64,000 nt of DNA from Caulobacteraceae bacterium. GTDB lineage: Bacteria > Pseudomonadota > Alphaproteobacteria > Caulobacterales > Caulobacteraceae. The notes beneath the pieces were generated by a model. It had not been told where the DNA came from, ran no database searches, and was given only the letters and a program-made list of their open reading frames with translations. The stretch spans positions 1 through 64,000 of the forward strand of contig JAIESL010000035.1 in the NCBI GenBank assembly GCA_019746095.1, given 5' to 3'. Position 1 is the first letter of the stretch. Every line of letters begins with the position of its first letter. Made by a program: the position numbers and the translations under genes. Of this stretch, positions 19,894 through 29,036 are shown piece by piece.

Positions 19894-20003
19894 GATTCCG
19901 CTCCCTGCCGATGCGGGGCCTATCGCCGGAATTTGTGACAGTTCGTTTGCCCGGAGCCCAACGACACCGCGTCAAATCCGCCGGGCAGAACCCGGTCGGC
20001 GCT

Positions 20004-21260
20004 TCACCCTCGTTCGGCAGTGCCGAAACGCTCAATCCGGAACGGCGAGAGATCGATCGCGGGCTCCGCCCCCTGGGCAAGCGCGGCCGACAGTTCTGCG
20101 GTAATCGCGGCCATGGTCAGGCCGAGATGCTGGTGGCCGAAGGCGTAGAGGATGCGTGGATCGCGCTCCAGCTGGCCGATGGCGGGCAGATAGTCGGGCA
20201 GGGTCGGACGCGGACCCACCCACCGATCCGGCCGGGGGGAGAAGCCTATGCCGAGGTCGGCGAGCCTTCGCTCGAGCGCCTGCCATTTGCGGGCATCGCC
20301 CGGTGCGTCGGGCGAGCCGAACTCGACAAAACTGGAGGCACGAAGTCCGCTGGTGAAGCGCGACACCACCATCGAATGCTCCTCGAACACCGTGGGAGGC
20401 AGGGTCTCATCCCAACCGTGCTCGGCGCTCTGCACCGAATAGCCGCGCTCGCCGATCACCGGGGCCGCGACGCCGAGATCGCGCATCAGCCGGCCCGCCC
20501 AGGCCCCGGCGGCGACCAGGGCACCGTCCGCTTCTCGCACACCCCCGCCGTCAAGATGTGCCGCGATCACCAAACCGGCGGAAAGACGGGTGACCCGGGC
20601 GTGAACCACCTCGCCTCCGACTGCCAAAAAGGCGGCCATGATGGCATTGCGCGCGGCCTGGGGCTCGCTGACCTGAGCCGTGCCGGAGAAGCGGATTCCG
20701 GCGACCGGTACCCGCGCCATCACCGCCGCATAGGGAGCGAGGTCGGCGGCCTGCATCGGCCGGAAGCCCGCACTCCCCGTCGGCGACCGTTCCCACCCCC
20801 GGAGGCCTTTTTCAGCGGCCCTCTCCGTCATCCAGACAATGGCGTGGCCATCGGGCCCGACGACGCCGGGCGCGCCGGAGAATTCCGCCAACCGGCGCCA
20901 GGCCGGCAGGGCATGGGCGAGAATGCTGGTCAGGGCCGCCTGCCCGCGCGCGTGCCGGCCGGGGTCCGAGGCCGCGATGAAGCGCAGCGCCCAGGGCCCC
21001 CAGAGGCCGGCGTCCCGCCAGCGGAAATCCAGCGGCCCTCCCAGACCGAACAGCCGGCCGGGAAAGGTACGCAGGCTCTCGCGCGAGGCCAGGGGCGAAA
21101 CCTGTTCGGCGGCGATGTGGCCAATGTTGCCGAACGAGGCCGCGCGGCGCGGATCGCCCGGGTCGATCAGGGTCACGGCAAAACCTGCTGCCTGCAGCCG
21201 CAGCGCCGAGGCGGCCCCGACCAGGCCGCCACCGATGACGAGATAGGACTTGGGCTGCAT
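20004..21260 (-). CDS. FAD-dependent D-amino-acid / D-hydroxyproline dehydrogenase (DadA family)
   Basis: N-terminal VIGGGLVGAASALRLQAAGFAVTLID; C-terminal YAFGHQHLGLTMAAITAEL; located in the hydroxyproline locus. Confidence 0.82.
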   Translation of the reverse strand: MQPKSYLVIGGGLVGAASALRLQAAGFAVTLIDPGDPRRAASFGNIGHIAAEQVSPLASRESLRTFPGRLFGLGGPLDFRWRDAGLWGPWALRFIAASDPGRHARGQAALTSILAHALPAWRRLAEFSGAPGVVGPDGHAIVWMTERAAEKGLRGWERSPTGSAGFRPMQAADLAPYAAVMARVPVAGIRFSGTAQVSEPQAARNAIMAAFLAVGGEVVHARVTRLSAGLVIAAHLDGGGVREADGALVAAGAWAGRLMRDLGVAAPVIGERGYSVQSAEHGWDETLPPTVFEEHSMVVSRFTSGLRASSFVEFGSPDAPGDARKWQALERRLADLGIGFSPRPDRWVGPRPTLPDYLPAIGQLERDPRILYAFGHQHLGLTMAAITAELSAALAQGAEPAIDLSPFRIERFGTAERG

Positions 21261-21286
21261 CGGACTCCCGTTGCCTCGAACTCAGG

Positions 21287-21298
21287 ATCGTATACGAT
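21287..21298. promoter_or_regulatory. Candidate GntR operator ATCGTATACGAT (copy 1)
   Basis: Perfect 12-bp palindrome between divergent dehydrogenase and DapA-family genes; identical to 25080-25091. Confidence 0.7.
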
Positions 21299-21329
21299 AA
21301 TGGCTTAAGTCACTGGAAGCGAGGACCCG

Positions 21330-22226
21330 ATGTCGATTTCCTGGGAGGGCGTAATCCCCGCCGCCACTACGCAGTTCTCAGCGGATTTCTCGATCGATTT
21401 TGACTCCACCGCCGAGGTGCAGGATGGGCTGATCCGGGACGGCGTGCACGGCCTGATCGTCATGGGCACCGTGGGAGAGAACAACTCGCTCGACGCCGAC
21501 GAGAAGCGCGCCATGCTGGCCGCAACCGTGAAGACCGTGGCCGGGCGCGTGCCGGTTATCGCCGGTGTCGCCGAACTGGACACCCGCCGCGCGGCGGCCT
21601 TCGCCCGCGACGCCGAGGCCATCGGTGCCGACGGCCTGATGGTCCTGCCGGCCATGGTCTATGTGCCGACCCAGGCTGAACTGGCCTCGCATTTCCGCAC
21701 TGTGGCCGAGTCCACGGGCCTGCCGATCATGCTGTACAACAACCCGCCGGCCTATCGGGTCAGCATCGGCTTCGAGGCCCTGCATGCCCTGTCGGACCTG
21801 CCCAATGTCGTCGCCCTCAAGGAGAGCGCCCCCGATACCCGCCGGTTCACGGACCTGCTGAACGAGTTCGGCGACCGCTATGTCCTGTTCGCGGGGCTGG
21901 ATGATGTGGCGCTGGAAGGCCTGATGCTGGGCGCCAAGGGCTGGGTCTCCGGCCTGACCAATGCCTTTCCCAAGGAGTCGCTGGCCCTGTGGGATGCCTT
22001 CAAGCGCGGCGACATGCAGACCGCCCTGGCCATCTATCGCTGGTTCATGCCCCTGCTGCACCTCGACGCTGATCATGACCTGGTCCAGTCGATCAAGATC
22101 GCCGAACAGGTCATGGGACGCGGTCACGAACGCGTCCGCCCCCCGCGCCATCCGCTGGTCGGTGCCCGCCGGGCCGAGGTGATCGCCATGGTCGAAAAGG
22201 CCGCCGCCACCCGCCCGGTCCTCTAG
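21330..22226 (+). CDS. Dihydrodipicolinate synthase family protein, probable pyrroline-4-hydroxy-2-carboxylate deaminase
   Basis: DapA fold: GVIPAATTQFSADFSID, GLIVMGTVGENNSL, MLYNNPPAYRVSI, VALKESAPDTRR. Specific function assigned from neighbourhood. Confidence 0.85.
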   Translation: MSISWEGVIPAATTQFSADFSIDFDSTAEVQDGLIRDGVHGLIVMGTVGENNSLDADEKRAMLAATVKTVAGRVPVIAGVAELDTRRAAAFARDAEAIGADGLMVLPAMVYVPTQAELASHFRTVAESTGLPIMLYNNPPAYRVSIGFEALHALSDLPNVVALKESAPDTRRFTDLLNEFGDRYVLFAGLDDVALEGLMLGAKGWVSGLTNAFPKESLALWDAFKRGDMQTALAIYRWFMPLLHLDADHDLVQSIKIAEQVMGRGHERVRPPRHPLVGARRAEVIAMVEKAAATRPVL

Positions 22227-22227
22227 G

Positions 22228-23229
22228 ATGGCCCGGCACGTCTTCCGCTGCATCGACGGTCACACCGCCGGCAATCCCGTGCGGCTGGTGATCGAAGGCG
22301 CGCCAGAGCTGACCGGCGACAGCATGAGCGCCCGGCGGCAGGACTTCATGGCGCGCTACGACTGGATCCGGACCGGCCTTTGTTTCGAGCCCCGCGGACA
22401 CGACATGATGAGCGGCGGCTTCCTCTATCCGCCGACGACCCCGGAGGCCGATGTCGGCATCCTGTTCATCGAGACCAGCGGCTGTCTGCCGATGTGCGGC
22501 CACGGGACCATCGGCATCATCACCTTTGCGCTGGAGCACGGACTGATCACCCCGCGCATACCGGGCAGGGTCATCGCGGAGGTCCCGGCCGGCACGATCG
22601 AACTGGACTATGTGCAGGACGGAGCTCGCGTCCGTTCCGTGCGCATCCGCAACGTCGCCTCCTGGCTCGACAAACAGGGCATAGAGATCGAGGTGCCGGA
22701 CTTCGGCCCTCTCACGATCGATGTGGCCTATGGCGGAAATTTCTATGCCATCATCGAGCCGCAGGGCCCCTACCCCGGGCTGGACGCCCTCGGGGCCGCG
22801 CGCATCCTCCAGCTTTCGCCGGTGATCCGCTCGCTCCTGCGCGAAACCTTCACCCCGGTGCATCCACTCGACCCGACCATTCGCGGCGTCTCCCACCTGC
22901 TCTGGGCGGACGTACCGAAGGGCGAGGGGGCAGACGGGCGCAATGCCGTCTTCTATGGCGACAAGGCCATCGACCGCAGTCCCTGCGGCACCGGCACCTC
23001 CTCGCGGCTGGCACATCTGCATGCCACCGGCCGCCTGCCGGTCGGCCAGGCCTTCGTCCACGAGAGCTATATCGGCAGCCGGTTCACCGGTCGCGTCGAA
23101 GCCGAGACAGAGGTCGGCGGCCGGCCCGCCATCATTCCCTCGGTCGAGGGCTCGGCCATCGCCACCGGCCTGAACGAGATCTGGATCGACGACGAAGACG
23201 TCTTTGCCCACGGCTTCCAGGTCGTCTGA
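22228..23229 (+). CDS. 4-hydroxyproline 2-epimerase (proline racemase family)
   Basis: IDGHTAGNPVRLV; TSGCLPMCGHGTIGIITFALEHG; DRSPCGTGTSSRLAHLHATG (two catalytic Cys motifs). Confidence 0.92.
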   Translation: MARHVFRCIDGHTAGNPVRLVIEGAPELTGDSMSARRQDFMARYDWIRTGLCFEPRGHDMMSGGFLYPPTTPEADVGILFIETSGCLPMCGHGTIGIITFALEHGLITPRIPGRVIAEVPAGTIELDYVQDGARVRSVRIRNVASWLDKQGIEIEVPDFGPLTIDVAYGGNFYAIIEPQGPYPGLDALGAARILQLSPVIRSLLRETFTPVHPLDPTIRGVSHLLWADVPKGEGADGRNAVFYGDKAIDRSPCGTGTSSRLAHLHATGRLPVGQAFVHESYIGSRFTGRVEAETEVGGRPAIIPSVEGSAIATGLNEIWIDDEDVFAHGFQVV

Positions 23230-23231
23230 GG

Positions 23232-23882
23232 ATGTCGTCCCGCGCGCCGCGCCCGCTGCCGGATCAGGTTCTTGCCGAGGCGCGGGAGCGGATCCTGTCC
23301 GGACGTCTGGCGGCTGATACCCCCATCCGTCAGGACGCCCTGGCGCTCGAACTGGGGGTCAGCAAGATCCCCCTGCGCGAGGCCCTGGCACGGCTGGAGA
23401 GCGAGGGACTGGTCGTCTCCCATCCCAACCGCGGCTACATCGTCCGGCCGCTGTCGCGCACCGACGCGGAAGACGTCTTCGACCTTCGTCTGCGCATCGA
23501 ACCGAACGCCTGCGTTCTCGGCGCTCTCGGCGCGGATCAGGCCGCCCGGGACGCAGCCTGCGCCGCCCTGGCTGCGCTCGACACCGCACTGCGCGACGGG
23601 TTGGCCGATGTCGGTCGGCGCAACCGCGAATTCCACCTGGCGCTGGTTCGTCCCTCCGGTCGTGATGTCACCATCGAGACCGTCGACCGGCTGCTGGCCC
23701 TGTCGGAACGCTATGTGCGGGTGCATCTCGGCGAGCACCGCCGCCTCGACCGCGCCAGCCACGAGCACGGGATCCTGCTCCAGGCCTGGCTTGAGCGCCG
23801 GACCGAAACGGTGCGTCGCGAAGCCCGCGCCCACATCCGCGCGACCCTGTCGGACCTGCGCGCCCAGTTGCCGGAGGTCTAG
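23232..23882 (+). CDS. GntR-family transcriptional regulator (FCD C-terminal domain)
   Basis: MSSRAPRPLPDQVLAEARERILSGRLAADTPIRQDALALELGVSKIPLREALARLESEGLVVSHPNRGYIVRPLS. Start at ATG 23232; the track ORF extends this frame back over the epimerase gene. Confidence 0.9.
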   Translation: MSSRAPRPLPDQVLAEARERILSGRLAADTPIRQDALALELGVSKIPLREALARLESEGLVVSHPNRGYIVRPLSRTDAEDVFDLRLRIEPNACVLGALGADQAARDAACAALAALDTALRDGLADVGRRNREFHLALVRPSGRDVTIETVDRLLALSERYVRVHLGEHRRLDRASHEHGILLQAWLERRTETVRREARAHIRATLSDLRAQLPEV

Positions 23883-25051
23883 CCGGCGGGCCAGGCCGGG
23901 ACGTCGGCGAACGGATCATCGAGACTGTGCTGGGGCCGGGTGAACCACTGCGGCCCGGCGTCGGTCATGTGGAAATGATCCTCCAGCCGTACACCGAACC
24001 GGCCCGGTACGACGATCATCGGCTCGTTGGAGAAACACATGCCCGTCGCCAGCGGGGTGGCATCGCCCTTCACCAGATAGGGCCCCTCGTGGATGTCCAG
24101 ACCGATGCCGTGGCCCGTCCGGTGCGGCAGTCCGGGCCGGCTGTAGCCAGGGCCGAAGCCATCCGCCTCCAAAGACCGCCGGGCCGCTGCATCGACGGCC
24201 TCGCAGGCAAGTCCGGGCCGGGCGGCATCAAAAGCCGCGGCCTGGGCCCGCTTCTCGGCCTCCCAGACGCGGCGAACCTCGGGCGTCGCCTCCCCGAACA
24301 CATAGGTGCGGGTGATGTCGGAGCTGTAGCCGTCGATCCGCGTGCCGGTGTCGATCAGCACCACATCGCCGGACTGTAACGCCCTGTCGCCCTCCCCGCC
24401 GTGCGGCAGGGAGGTGTCCTCGGCGAAGGAGACGATGCAGAAGGAGTTGCCCGATCCGCCCAGGGCACGATGCTGCTCGTCGATGAAGCGGATCACCTCC
24501 GAGGCGCGCTGGCCGGCATGGAGCGTTTGGCGGGCGCGCCGGTGAACCTCGATCGTGATGGCTTTGGCGTGGGACATCAGGGCGATCTCGGCGGGCGATT
24601 TACGGCTCCGCAGGGCATGTATCAGCGGCCCGGCATCAGCGAGGCGGGCATCGTCAATCTCGCCGCGCAGGCTGCGGTACATGGCCAGCGCCATCCGCTC
24701 ATCGACCGCCATCCGGCCGGCGGGCCCGATCCGGTCGGCGACCAGACGCCAGGGGCTCTCGTCTTCCTCCCAGGTCAGGACCTCACCCGGCAGGCTGATC
24801 AGCCCCTCGATCTTCTCCAGCTCAAACTGCGGCGTGATGTAGTCGAGTCCGCCCGACGCATGGACCATGGCCCCCACCAGGCGTTCGGAGGCGTACCAGT
24901 CGATACCGGTGAAATAACGCAGGCTCGACGTCGAGCCGAGCAGCACGGTCCCGACCCCCGCCGCCTCCATCCCGCGCCTCAGCCCCGCCAGACGTCCCTG
25001 TCGCTCGGCCACGCCAATCGGTGCGGGCACCGTTGCTGACACGCTGACCAT
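23879..25051 (-). CDS. M24-family Xaa-Pro aminopeptidase/dipeptidase
   Basis: VVLIDTGTRIDGYSSDITRTYVFG, GLPHRTGHGIGLDIHEGPYLV, CFSNEPMIVVPGRFGVRLEDHFHMT metal-ligand motifs. Confidence 0.9.
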   Translation of the reverse strand: MVSVSATVPAPIGVAERQGRLAGLRRGMEAAGVGTVLLGSTSSLRYFTGIDWYASERLVGAMVHASGGLDYITPQFELEKIEGLISLPGEVLTWEEDESPWRLVADRIGPAGRMAVDERMALAMYRSLRGEIDDARLADAGPLIHALRSRKSPAEIALMSHAKAITIEVHRRARQTLHAGQRASEVIRFIDEQHRALGGSGNSFCIVSFAEDTSLPHGGEGDRALQSGDVVLIDTGTRIDGYSSDITRTYVFGEATPEVRRVWEAEKRAQAAAFDAARPGLACEAVDAAARRSLEADGFGPGYSRPGLPHRTGHGIGLDIHEGPYLVKGDATPLATGMCFSNEPMIVVPGRFGVRLEDHFHMTDAGPQWFTRPQHSLDDPFADVPAWPAG

Positions 25052-25079
25052 GGCCCGCTCCGTCGTCGCTGGATTGAGT

Positions 25080-25091
25080 ATCGTATACGAT
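25080..25091. promoter_or_regulatory. Candidate GntR operator ATCGTATACGAT (copy 2)
   Basis: Perfect 12-bp palindrome between divergent M24 peptidase and TauE/SafE genes; identical to copy 1. Confidence 0.7.
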
Positions 25092-25130
25092 CGTGCTCAG
25101 TTGGAACCCGAACGACAAGGGGGAAAGATC

Positions 25131-26000
25131 TTGGTCCTGACAATTCTGCTGACGGCCCTGACCCTGCTGGCGACGGTCTTCGTCGTCGTGCTGGGGCGCG
25201 CTGCCCTCAAACGCGGGACCGGCACACCCCGACCCGAGGCCGTCATCCTCGGTGCCGTCGCCAATTTCTTCGACACCCTCGGCATCGGCTCCTTCGCCCC
25301 GACTACGGCCTGGCTGAGGTTCCGCAAGATGACGCCCGACAGCTTCATCCCCGCGACCCTGAATGTCGGCCACGCCCTGCCCACCATGGTGCAGTCGGCG
25401 GTCTTTCTCGTGCTGCTGGGCGTACATGTCGACCCCATGCTGCTGGTCTCCTGCATCATCGCAGCCGTCGCCGGGGCCGTGGTCGGGGCACCGCTGATGG
25501 TCCGGGCCCCGGTTCGGGTGGTGCAGGCGATAGTCGGCGTGGCCCTGCTGATCGCCGCAGCCCTCTATGCCATGAGCAATCTGGACCTGATGCCCATCGG
25601 CGGGACCGCCACCGCGCTGGCGCCCCGCCTGATGTGGATCGCTATCGCCGGCCATTTCATCATGGGCATGCTGATGTCGTTCGGGATCGGCCTCTACGCC
25701 CCGGCCCTGATCATGCTCAGCCTGCTGGGCCTCGACCCGCGCCTGGCCTTCCCGATCATGGCAAGCGCCTGCGCCTTCCTGATGCCGACCACCGGTTTCC
25801 GCTACATCAACGCCGAGCGCATCGACCTGCGGATCGTCATCGGCATCGCGCTGGGCGGCATACCCGCCGTTCTGGTCGCGGCCTTCCTGGTCAAGGAAAT
25901 GCCGATCGAGCCTTTGCGCTGGGCCGTCGTGGTCGTGGTCCTCTACGCCGCCGCCCTGCTGCTGCGGACAGCGGCCAGGGGGGATGCCGCGAAGGCCTAG
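25131..26000 (+). CDS. Sulfite exporter TauE/SafE family membrane permease
   Basis: Multiple TM segments; ILGAVANFFDTLGIGSFAPTTA. Start set at TTG 25131 preceded by AAGGGGGAAAG; the track start 25050 would place the operator inside the CDS. Confidence 0.8.
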   Translation: MVLTILLTALTLLATVFVVVLGRAALKRGTGTPRPEAVILGAVANFFDTLGIGSFAPTTAWLRFRKMTPDSFIPATLNVGHALPTMVQSAVFLVLLGVHVDPMLLVSCIIAAVAGAVVGAPLMVRAPVRVVQAIVGVALLIAAALYAMSNLDLMPIGGTATALAPRLMWIAIAGHFIMGMLMSFGIGLYAPALIMLSLLGLDPRLAFPIMASACAFLMPTTGFRYINAERIDLRIVIGIALGGIPAVLVAAFLVKEMPIEPLRWAVVVVVLYAAALLLRTAARGDAAKA

Positions 26001-27781
26001 TGCCGGACCCGGACGTAGTCGCCCGGAGCAGCGGTGCCGGCCTTCAGCTTGCCTGACCCGACCTTGCGCGCCTTGACCTTGTCGTCGGCCGCGGCCGCGT
26101 CGAGCCAGCCCTGCCACTCGGGCCACCACGAACCGGGCTTCTGCCCCGCGCCGGCCAGCCAGGCCTCGGCGTCAGCGGGAGCGTCGTCATTGGTCCAGTA
26201 GCCGTGCTTGTTGGCGGCCGGCGGATTGATCATCCCGGCATTGTGGCCCGAGCCGCCCAGCAGGAAGCGCGTCGGTCCGCCGAAGAAGTGGCGACCGGCA
26301 TAGGTGTTCTTCCAGGCCGAGACATGGTCGTCCTTCAGAGCCACGATCATCACCGGTGTCTCAATGGCCTTGAGGTCCAGGGTGACGCCGTCGATCTGGA
26401 CCCCGCCGTCCTTGAGCTGGTTTCCACGAAGGATCTGGCGGCCGTATTCCTTGAGCATCCGCGCCGGGATGCGCGAACCGTCGTCGAACCACCACAACAG
26501 GTCGGAGGCGCGCACCTCGTCGCCGAGCAGATAGTGGTTCACCACCGACGACCAGATCAGATCGTTGGCGCGCACCGCCGAGAACAGCTTGGTCAGGTCG
26601 TGCGCCTCGACATAGCCCTTCTCGTCCAGATAGCGGTCGAAGGCGTTCAGATCGTCTTCACTCGTGAACACCGACCATTCGCCCATGTCGCCGAAGTCGA
26701 CCAGGGTCGCGATCAGGGTGGCCGAGGCTATGCGATCAGCGCGACCGGTCTGTGCGAGATAGGCCAACGTCATGGCCGAGAGCGTGCCGCCCAGGCAGTA
26801 GGACACCAGATCGGCGTCGGCCTCGCCCGTCGCGGCCTCGACCGCGTCGAGGGCCGCGATGACGCCGTCCTTCACATAGGCGTCCATGCCCGTGTCGGCG
26901 TGGCTCTCGTCCGGATTGGCCCAGGAGATGACGAAGACGGTGTGCCCCTGATCCACCAGCCATTTGAGATAGCTGGCCTTGGGCGTCAGATCGAAGAGAT
27001 AGTATTTGTTGACCAGCGGCGGCACGAACAGCAGCGGGCGGCGATAGACCGTGTCGGTCGTCGGCGCATACTGGATCAGCTCCATCAGGTCGTTCCTGAA
27101 CACAACGGCACCCGGGGTGGCGGCGACGTTGACGCCCAGTTCGAAATCATTCGGCGCGCGGCGGCTGACCAGCCCCTGCCCCTTGCCGACGTCCTCAAGC
27201 AGATTGGACAGGCCGGTCATCAGGCTCAGGCCTCCACTCTCGATGGTCCGGCGGGCGACCTGCGGATTGGTGTGAGGGAAGTTGGTGGGTGCCAGCGCAT
27301 TCATCATCTGCCGGCTGGCGAAATCGACCTGGGCCCGGGTCGCGTCATCGACCGGGGCGACGGCGACGAACTCCTGCAGCTGGCGCGCGGCCAGCAGATA
27401 GGCCTGTTTCAGATAGTCGTAGACGGGCTCGTCGCTCCAGGCCGGATCGGCGAAGCGTCGATCGCCCTTCGCGGGGGCCGCGACAGGGGCGGTCTCCCGG
27501 CCCAGGGCCCGCTCACCCATGGTGCGCCAGAGGGCGGTCCAGTCGTTCCAGTTCTTCGCCTGGGCCTCGAACAGGGCAGACGGTCGGGTCAAGACGGCGG
27601 TATTGAAGTCGATCATCGCCCGCGTCAGCGTCGTCGGATCATACGGCAGAACCTGGGGCGTGGCCGCCTGGACCATGGTGGTGCGGACCGCTGCGGCGGC
27701 GTTCTGCATCAGGGTGGTCAGGGCCTCCGCCACGACGGTCGGATCGGGCAGCTGGGGAACCGGCGGCGAGGAAACGGTCAT
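25997..27781 (-). CDS. phaC: Class I poly(3-hydroxyalkanoate) synthase
   Basis: VSYCLGGTLSAM lipase-like box, PPLVNKYYLFDLTPKASYLKWLVDQGHTVFVISWANPD, GGSGHNAGMINPPAANKHGYW. Start set at ATG 27781 (MTVSSPPVPQLP). Confidence 0.95.
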   Translation of the reverse strand: MTVSSPPVPQLPDPTVVAEALTTLMQNAAAAVRTTMVQAATPQVLPYDPTTLTRAMIDFNTAVLTRPSALFEAQAKNWNDWTALWRTMGERALGRETAPVAAPAKGDRRFADPAWSDEPVYDYLKQAYLLAARQLQEFVAVAPVDDATRAQVDFASRQMMNALAPTNFPHTNPQVARRTIESGGLSLMTGLSNLLEDVGKGQGLVSRRAPNDFELGVNVAATPGAVVFRNDLMELIQYAPTTDTVYRRPLLFVPPLVNKYYLFDLTPKASYLKWLVDQGHTVFVISWANPDESHADTGMDAYVKDGVIAALDAVEAATGEADADLVSYCLGGTLSAMTLAYLAQTGRADRIASATLIATLVDFGDMGEWSVFTSEDDLNAFDRYLDEKGYVEAHDLTKLFSAVRANDLIWSSVVNHYLLGDEVRASDLLWWFDDGSRIPARMLKEYGRQILRGNQLKDGGVQIDGVTLDLKAIETPVMIVALKDDHVSAWKNTYAGRHFFGGPTRFLLGGSGHNAGMINPPAANKHGYWTNDDAPADAEAWLAGAGQKPGSWWPEWQGWLDAAAADDKVKARKVGSGKLKAGTAAPGDYVRVRH

Positions 27782-27797
27782 GGCGCAGACTTTCCGC

Positions 27798-27986
27798 TTA
27801 GAGCGAGACAAGAACATCCACGGCCGCGCAGTCGCGCGGGGCCACGAACAGCAGGGCCAGGGCACGGTCGGGGTTCTCGGCCGCCCAGACAGGGCAAGGC
27901 GCGTCGAAGGCATCGATCAGCGCGGCTGTCGGCATCGGAACAGCGGTCCGGATTTCGGGCGTATAGGCGACGGAGTCGAAGGCCAT
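27798..27986 (-). CDS. Small hypothetical protein (62 aa) upstream of phaC
   Basis: Short ORF co-directional with phaC, ends 16 nt before its start, no other candidate in the gap; coding status uncertain. Confidence 0.45.
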   Translation of the reverse strand: MAFDSVAYTPEIRTAVPMPTAALIDAFDAPCPVWAAENPDRALALLFVAPRDCAAVDVLVSL

Positions 27987-28062
27987 GACGGTGTCCTAGG
28001 AACGGAGACGTTCGGATGCCGTCGATATGCCATGGCTTTTCTGCTCTTGCGATGCCACGATA

Positions 28063-28089
28063 TGCGCAATCATTGTGCATTTTTGCACA
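28063..28089. promoter_or_regulatory. Overlapping inverted repeats upstream of lysR
   Basis: TGCGCAAT-C-ATTGTGCA (28063-28079) and TGTGCA-TTTT-TGCACA (28074-28089), directly before SD GGAGGGG and GTG 28099. Confidence 0.5.
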
Positions 28090-28098
28090 GGAGGGGCG

Positions 28099-28998
28099 GT
28101 GGCCGATTTCAACTGGAACGACCTGCGTGCCTTTCTCGCTGTGGCCCGGTCCGGACGGCTGACCTCGGCCGCAGCGCGGGTCGGGATGGACCATACGACG
28201 GTGGCCCGGCGCATCGCAGCGCTTGAGGAGGGCTTGGGGGCGCGACTGTTCGACCGAAGCCCCCAGGGCTATGCCCTCACGCCACACGGCGAACGGCTGA
28301 TGCCGACGGCAGAGAAGATCGAGAGCCTGACCCTGCTGGCCGCCAATGAACTGGGTGAGGCGGACCAGGCCCTGTCCGGCACGGTGCGGATCGGGGCCCC
28401 CGAAGGCTTCGGCAGCTATGTCCTCGCCCCCCTCATGGCGAAGCTGGCCGACAGACATCCCGGACTGGACATCCAGCTGGTGGCCATTTCGGGTGTGCTC
28501 AGCCTGTCCAAGCGCGAAGCCGATATCGCTGTGACGCTCAGCGCACCACGCGAGGGACGGCTGATCTCGCGGAAGCTCACCGACTACGGCCTCAGCCTCT
28601 ACGCGGCTCCCGCCTACCTCGATGCCCGCCCGCCGATCCGGACCCGCACCGACATGGCCGGCCAACGCTTCATCGGCTACATAGGCGACCTGCTCTACGC
28701 TCCCGAGCTCGACTATATGCAGGCGCCGGACGTCGACATTCATGTCGCCCTGCAGAGCTCCAACCTCATCGCCCAGCTTCAGGCGACCCTCGCCGGTGCC
28801 GGCCTCTGCGTCCTGCCGGACTTCATCGCCGCACGGGAGACCGGACTGCGGCGGGTCCTGCCCGACGCCGTCCACCTGGACCGCAGCCTTTGGCTGGTGA
28901 CCCATGCCGATCTCAAGCCGCTGGCCCGCATCCGGGCTGTGACGGCGATGATCGTCGAGGCGGTCAAGGCCGACCGAGCCATGTTCACAGGCGGCTAG
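28099..28998 (+). CDS. LysR-family transcriptional regulator
   Basis: VADFNWNDLRAFLAVARSGRLTSAAARVGMDHTTVARRIAALEEGLGARLFDRSPQGYALT; GTG start with strong SD. Confidence 0.9.
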   Translation: MADFNWNDLRAFLAVARSGRLTSAAARVGMDHTTVARRIAALEEGLGARLFDRSPQGYALTPHGERLMPTAEKIESLTLLAANELGEADQALSGTVRIGAPEGFGSYVLAPLMAKLADRHPGLDIQLVAISGVLSLSKREADIAVTLSAPREGRLISRKLTDYGLSLYAAPAYLDARPPIRTRTDMAGQRFIGYIGDLLYAPELDYMQAPDVDIHVALQSSNLIAQLQATLAGAGLCVLPDFIAARETGLRRVLPDAVHLDRSLWLVTHADLKPLARIRAVTAMIVEAVKADRAMFTGG

Positions 28999-29036
28999 GT
29001 CTGGACTTCGGTCCCGGACTGTTTCAAGCTTAAAAT

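Noticed and set aside
22380-23231. N-terminal extension of the GntR ORF
   Set aside because: Lies out of frame over the epimerase gene; real start is ATG 23232 just after the epimerase stop.
24390-24416. CCCTCCCCGCCGTGCGGCAGGGAGG, similar to the 46628 hairpin
   Set aside because: Encodes the conserved LPHGGEGDR segment of the M24 peptidase; best explained by coding constraint.
27778-28905. 375-aa minus-strand ORF
   Set aside because: Antisense to the LysR gene; H/G/R-rich shadow ORF.
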